DNA of 64,000 nucleotides, from the NCBI GenBank assembly GCA_010094045.1, contig ML986642.1, forward strand, positions 186,179 through 250,178, written 5' to 3'. Position numbers and translations under genes: made by a program. The notes beneath the pieces are model-generated. The model did no database searches and was not told where the DNA came from. It worked only from the letters and a program-made list of their open reading frames with translations. Within the stretch, counting starts at the first letter, position 1, and the number at the start of each line of letters is the position of its first letter. The DNA comes from Lojkania enalia. Taxonomy: Eukaryota; Ascomycota; Dothideomycetes; Pleosporales. Positions 59,735 through 64,000 of the stretch are shown here, piece after piece.

Positions 59735-60445
59735 GTGGGAAATTGTTATCGGAACGAAGCAGAAAACATCCTTGAATGGTGGAGTCCGGGGTGAGAGTGT
59801 TGTGAGAGTAGTTGATAGTCAGGTGTCAGCCACTCAGGGGAGGAGGTTAGCCAGATTGGGCGTTCCGGCTCGGCGGATTACTTTCGCTTGTTGACCTCTA
59901 CGAAAGTTTCTGATTCCCTTCTCTATCGCTACAGGCTCGACGGAACTTACGACTCAGCTTTGGACACTCTCGAGTTAGGGCGATATTTTGTAGTTCAATA
60001 GTTCTTATATCGGCACGTCTGACTCTGTGCATTGATGTTCTAGCTGTAGAGTACTATGTCAAAATTCTAGCTCTAGAAACCCTGTGGACATGTCATGAAC
60101 CATGACTGATTCATTCATCATGAATTGGCGCATAACATTTCATAGCTCGGAACCAATTTGTCACGCTTATACGAACTCACCAACTTCGCTATAAGCCCTC
60201 TAAGAATGTTCCAAGATCAACTGAGCGTTTAAATTGACCAGCTTGCCATCCTTTATGACTCTCCAGGTCTCATGGCGCTCAGACACACACCTCAACCTAA
60301 ATAACTTAACAAATTTGTAATGATCAAGGATTGTTCGCATACTGTATTCTATTGAAACGACTATGAAGGTCTAGGTATCTTTCGTCATATAATCAAAAAT
60401 ATAATCAGTTGAAGAGAGATAATTGGATAATTCATATCCAACACA
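59735..60445. other. Intergenic between deacetylase promoter and MLH3 3' end
   Basis: No supported gene. The half nearer MLH3 is AT-rich and likely its 3' UTR. Confidence 0.35.
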
Positions 60446-63400
60446 TCATCGCTTCCACTGTTTCCATGCATCTATAAAGGATTTATTAGAAAGCCTTTCG
60501 CCTTCCGAATCGAGGCTCAGCCTAGGGTCGTCCACGGATCCTTCTCCTACCTTTCCCAGATCAACGAGGGGTATCATACTTGGACGTCCATGTGCGCACA
60601 TGAACGGAAACACACACTTTGACAGCTTTTGGACAAGTTCCTTACACTCGGTAATACTTAGCTCATCATTGAACATGATTGCGGAACGACAAGCGCGGGA
60701 ATTGATGAGATCGATTAAGCCTTGAGGGCAGCTGGACAATCGTCTTAGCCAGAGCGGGCATTTCTCATCCGTCTCAGAAGAAATCGGAGAACCTAAGTGG
60801 GATGGAAGAAGGGGAAGGGTGGATGCGTCAGCGTGTTTCCACAAAGTGGAGCGGAGAAAAGATATCAAGACTTTGGGATCCCCTTTGCACCGCTCTGATA
60901 CACTCGGTGGTAGAGTTATAACTGATAGAAGGGGCTGAACCCTTCTGGTCTGTCTAGACATCGATTCTGGAGGCTTTGCTGGCATGACGTCGTAAAGGAT
61001 GCCCCATACGGCAAATATCGCGGCATGGGTTACAAAGAGGTCGCCTTCTCTGGATGAGATGGAAAACTGCAGCGGTCTCTCGAGTATTGTGAAGTTCACG
61101 TATGATTGATGGCCAAGTCCCGAGCGGTATTGCGATTCGGCGTCTTTATTGGGTAACGGAGTGCAAAGCTCAGCGAGGAGAGCTTCAACGCGGATACGTT
61201 CATCTGCAGCGTGTTGATCTATTAAGACGAGTGTTTTATGACTTTTCTTGGGCTCTTGAGATACTCCGACTTGAGCGTCCATTTTCACAAGTATGAATTT
61301 CTTGTCCAGCTGTGAAACCACTGTAGCATCTGCTAAACCAGACTTCGATAGTTTATTACTTGAAGCTACCAATGACTCGTCGAATGCTTGCTCGACATGG
61401 ACTCGTGGGCAGCCAACATGGTTCGAATATGCATTGTCATTTTGCTGTTCGTCTAAGGAAATTTGTTGAACGCCTTTCTCAGCGGGCTTGAAGATAGGAT
61501 TGTCCCAAGAATCGAGTAGGCTAGTAAGCCACGGAGTATTAGCTTCACTCTTACCCCTAGAGTTTGGAAGACGCAAAGATTTATTGTGTTTCTGAAGTGT
61601 GCTTGGAGCAATCTGGATGGAGTGTTTAGGGCAGGGCCAGTCTGGTTTATGCGGCATGACACAGCCGGTACGTGCATTTAGAAGGAATTTATTTTTAGTG
61701 AATGGGTCTGTCCATTCGACGGTATTGTCATGTTCATCTTGATCCGATTTCTCCTTGTTCCCTTCAAGCAAATCTTGTGGCGCGTCTCTACCAGGACTAG
61801 CAAGGTTATCGAGTACTCCGGGCAGAATAGGTTCTACGTCCAATAATGCAGGAGACGATGAATCCTCGCATGCACAGTCAAGATTGGTGGCAGGAAAATA
61901 TGGCTCTGCTGCAGTATTATCTCTCCTTCGCTTTCCAGACGTCCAGAGGTCGTCGTAAAAATCAAGTCTTCCGCTCTTGATTCGAGACCAATCAGTAAAC
62001 GGTTGCTGATGCACTGTCTTAGAAACGTCGTTCGAAGCTGACCCTGCTTTGTATTTCATCTTCACCTTCTTTCGACCGAAATGGGAGGCTGCGGGACTAG
62101 ATGGAGCCGATGTGGCTTCGGAGATTATTATTCTAGTTTCAACCCCAGGTCGTTCTACAGGAGAAGAACCGGGAGATAACCCTTCAAATTCGCTAGAAAA
62201 TGTTGTCGCCGCGTTGGGTAGTTCTCTTCTCGGCCTCTTTTTGCGAGGTTGAAAGTGATGAGCAGCCAGCCACTGTGTGATCATAGCATTCAAAACGTCA
62301 ACTACTGCTTGTAGGTTTGACTCTCTGTCGAAATATTCATCATCAGTCTCGTTGGTCTGCTCCTCATCTTTCAATGATATGCGCAAGTGGAACATTGGGT
62401 ATCGATCGACACCTTTCCTGCCTCTCAATTGACGATTTGTGTAACCATCGCCTTTGAAGCGCTTGTCATGAAGTCGACGGGCCTTTTCCGCCTCATCAAA
62501 CTCGACGTCGTCCTCGATGGTCCCAAAGCTAGAGAGACTAAATATCCGGTTGACTTCATCATATAGTTCATTGTGCCCTACTCCAGCGGACAGCGGTCGA
62601 ATCCCAAAAGATATGAACTGCACACGCTTGGTGGGAGCCGGGTCAAGAGAGATGGCACCTTTTATTGATACTTGGGAGGTGGACGCAGATGCAGCGACCC
62701 ATGAAGACCAGTCGTCAATAGTCACCAAGTTTGCTTGAGTCAATATGTTGAGCATAAGCCGGAGATCACCGGACCACAACTGAGGAGCGCCTGCAGGGGA
62801 TGGCCTAGCTGAAGCATCTGGTGCTTGGCAGTTGATACTGATAATCGGTCTCGACGTAGCGTCCCGGATTCTCAAATGGACCGGTCGCCTCCAACTGAGC
62901 AGGAGGCCAGTGACCTCTCGTCTCAATGTATCCCACAAACGATCGGACTCGTTTCTCTGCTCCACTGCCACAGCCCTCTGCTTGACACGCACAGGGAGGT
63001 TGCCAAACAGATTCCGCACCGTCACCCTAGTACCGTGCTTATGGTAACTGATTCTTTGGTGTGGAAGCGCGGGCAGCTGCCTCTCTATCACTCTGGAGTG
63101 GTGATATGTCATTGAGTTGTGCGAACGATGTTCATGGTGGCGGGAGGTCACGGTCAAGAGGGACGTTGCGGCGAGCGACGCCAGAAACGTCCCGTTGCGG
63201 CCGAGGCATAGGTCTTGGGAGTGGAATTTGGATGTGCCTGTTGCATATTAGCATCTCCGCAAGTGTGCCGGCCACGGACTGGGGCCCTAACAATACAGCT
63301 TGCCCAAGCGCCCTGCTTCGCTGAATTCAAGCGGTGCTATGCCCAGCCCGTTGTCTTCCACGGAGCAACCGCCCCGGCCAAAGTCTACGGTGGCTTCGAT

Positions 63401-63541
63401 CTTGCCCGCGCCCGCATCGAGAGCATTCTTGAGAAGCTCCAGGACGACTCCAGTGAGGGAGACAATAGCCGTCGACGACTTGATCTGGGCGACGACCTCC
63501 TCGGGCAGGGGCAATATCGAACCCTTTGGCGTGGTTCCCAT
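60446..63541 (-). CDS. MLH3: DNA mismatch repair/meiotic endonuclease Mlh3
   Basis: Mlh3 pairs with Mlh1 as a MutL-gamma endonuclease in meiotic crossover resolution and mismatch repair. Exons 63541-63292 and 63237-60446 give 1013 aa. The GHKL ATPase starts STAIVSLTGVVLELLKNALD and continues SVEDNGLGIAPLEF. The second exon restores TSKFHSQD, GRNGTFLASLAA and THGTRVTVRNLFGNLPVR-like sequence (HKHGTRVTVRNLFGNLPVR). A low-complexity linker spans about 390-720. The C-terminal endonuclease motif DQHAADERIRVE (about 755) is intact, as are ACRSAIMF and the metal-site CAHGRP. All residues expected for nuclease activity are present. Confidence 0.94.
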
Positions 63542-64000
63542 TGCAGCTGCCCCTCCTGCTCCGCTTGTGCTATCTCAGTCGTCTTCGGGGGGGCTCATCC
63601 GCCTCTCTGAGGGAGTTTGGCGCCGCTGCCGGCCATTCTCGTTGCGGTTCGGGTTCGCGCAAGCTGTAATGCTGCTCCTGCGGCGGCGATCGACGGTGGC
63701 TGGGCGGTATTCTCGAAGCGGGCTGCTGAAGACGTGCATCATGGCGACTTGGCGCAGGCGCGGGCCGCAGGAGACCCTGGGAGAGCCCGGAAACAGCATA
63801 GGGCCATCCGTCGTCTCATCGTCCGCCCGCAACCTGCAATTCATCGCTCCCCAAGCCTCAAAGAGAACCAGGCGGCCTGCGAAACAGCGCGCTCTGCCAG
63901 TCCCGCCGCCGAGTTGTCGACGCTACCGCACTCTCCTCCGCGCGCTCGCTCCCTCTGCGCCGCCGCGACCGCTGTTCTGTCCCAGGCCTGCCAGCTCGTA
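63542..64000. other. GC-rich MLH3 upstream region
   Basis: GC-rich sequence with overlapping frames on both strands. The minus-strand frame at 63844-63575 is Arg-rich without motifs. No gene is supported before the window ends. Confidence 0.35.

Noticed and set aside
63575..63844. Arg-rich frame upstream of MLH3
   Set aside because: No motif; GC-rich sequence gives long chance frames here.

Overview
This window is nuclear DNA of a filamentous ascomycete (Pezizomycotina). Genes have short GT..AG introns, mostly 48-65 nt. Proteins resemble fungal orthologues (Rho1, Sec23, Ufd2, Pex19, Ndc1, Ccz1), and there is a fungal AA9 polysaccharide monooxygenase. The class cannot be fixed from the sequence alone. 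Intron boundaries were inferred by eye from splice signals, reading-frame continuity and known family sequence. Nearly all models keep an open frame across every junction.

Layout: 0.2-1.1 kb holds a BTB/POZ gene broken by an in-frame stop. 1.2-9.2 kb holds an AA9 LPMO, an unknown acidic protein, PEX19, UBC9, a nuclear poly(A)-binding protein and a voltage-gated proton channel with an apparent frameshift. 9.3-23.3 kb is a dense housekeeping block: a large PHD-finger protein, SCY1-like/Cex1, NDC1, a Pep12-type syntaxin, cytochrome c heme lyase and mevalonate diphosphate decarboxylase. 23.3-25.8 kb is gene-poor with a second BTB relic. 25.9-29.9 kb holds mitochondrial Met-tRNA formyltransferase and CCZ1. 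29.9-39.5 kb is sparse, with a GPI-type aspartic protease and RHO1 between long intergenic stretches rich in simple repeats. 39.5-45.3 kb holds UFD2, an Aim19-like protein and an Hlj1-type J-protein. 45.3-49.75 kb is a degenerate accessory island with poly-T tracts, a 78-bp tandem repeat and two more BTB relics. 49.75-63.55 kb holds SEC23, bL17m, RNR1, a YCII-domain protein, a polysaccharide deacetylase and MLH3.

Many genes are divergent pairs sharing 300-450 bp promoters: PEX19/UBC9, PHD/Cex1, NDC1/PEP12, CYC3/ERG19, FMT1/CCZ1, AIM19/HLJ1 and bL17m/RNR1. A TCACGTG E-box recurs in several of these and upstream of UFD2. No operon-like, CRISPR or phage structure is present, and I recognised no tRNA or rRNA gene. 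The most unusual content is the scattered set of four inactivated BTB/POZ genes, two with Trp-to-stop changes, and the frameshifted proton channel with a non-canonical S4 segment. I found nothing I would claim as a wholly new biological system.
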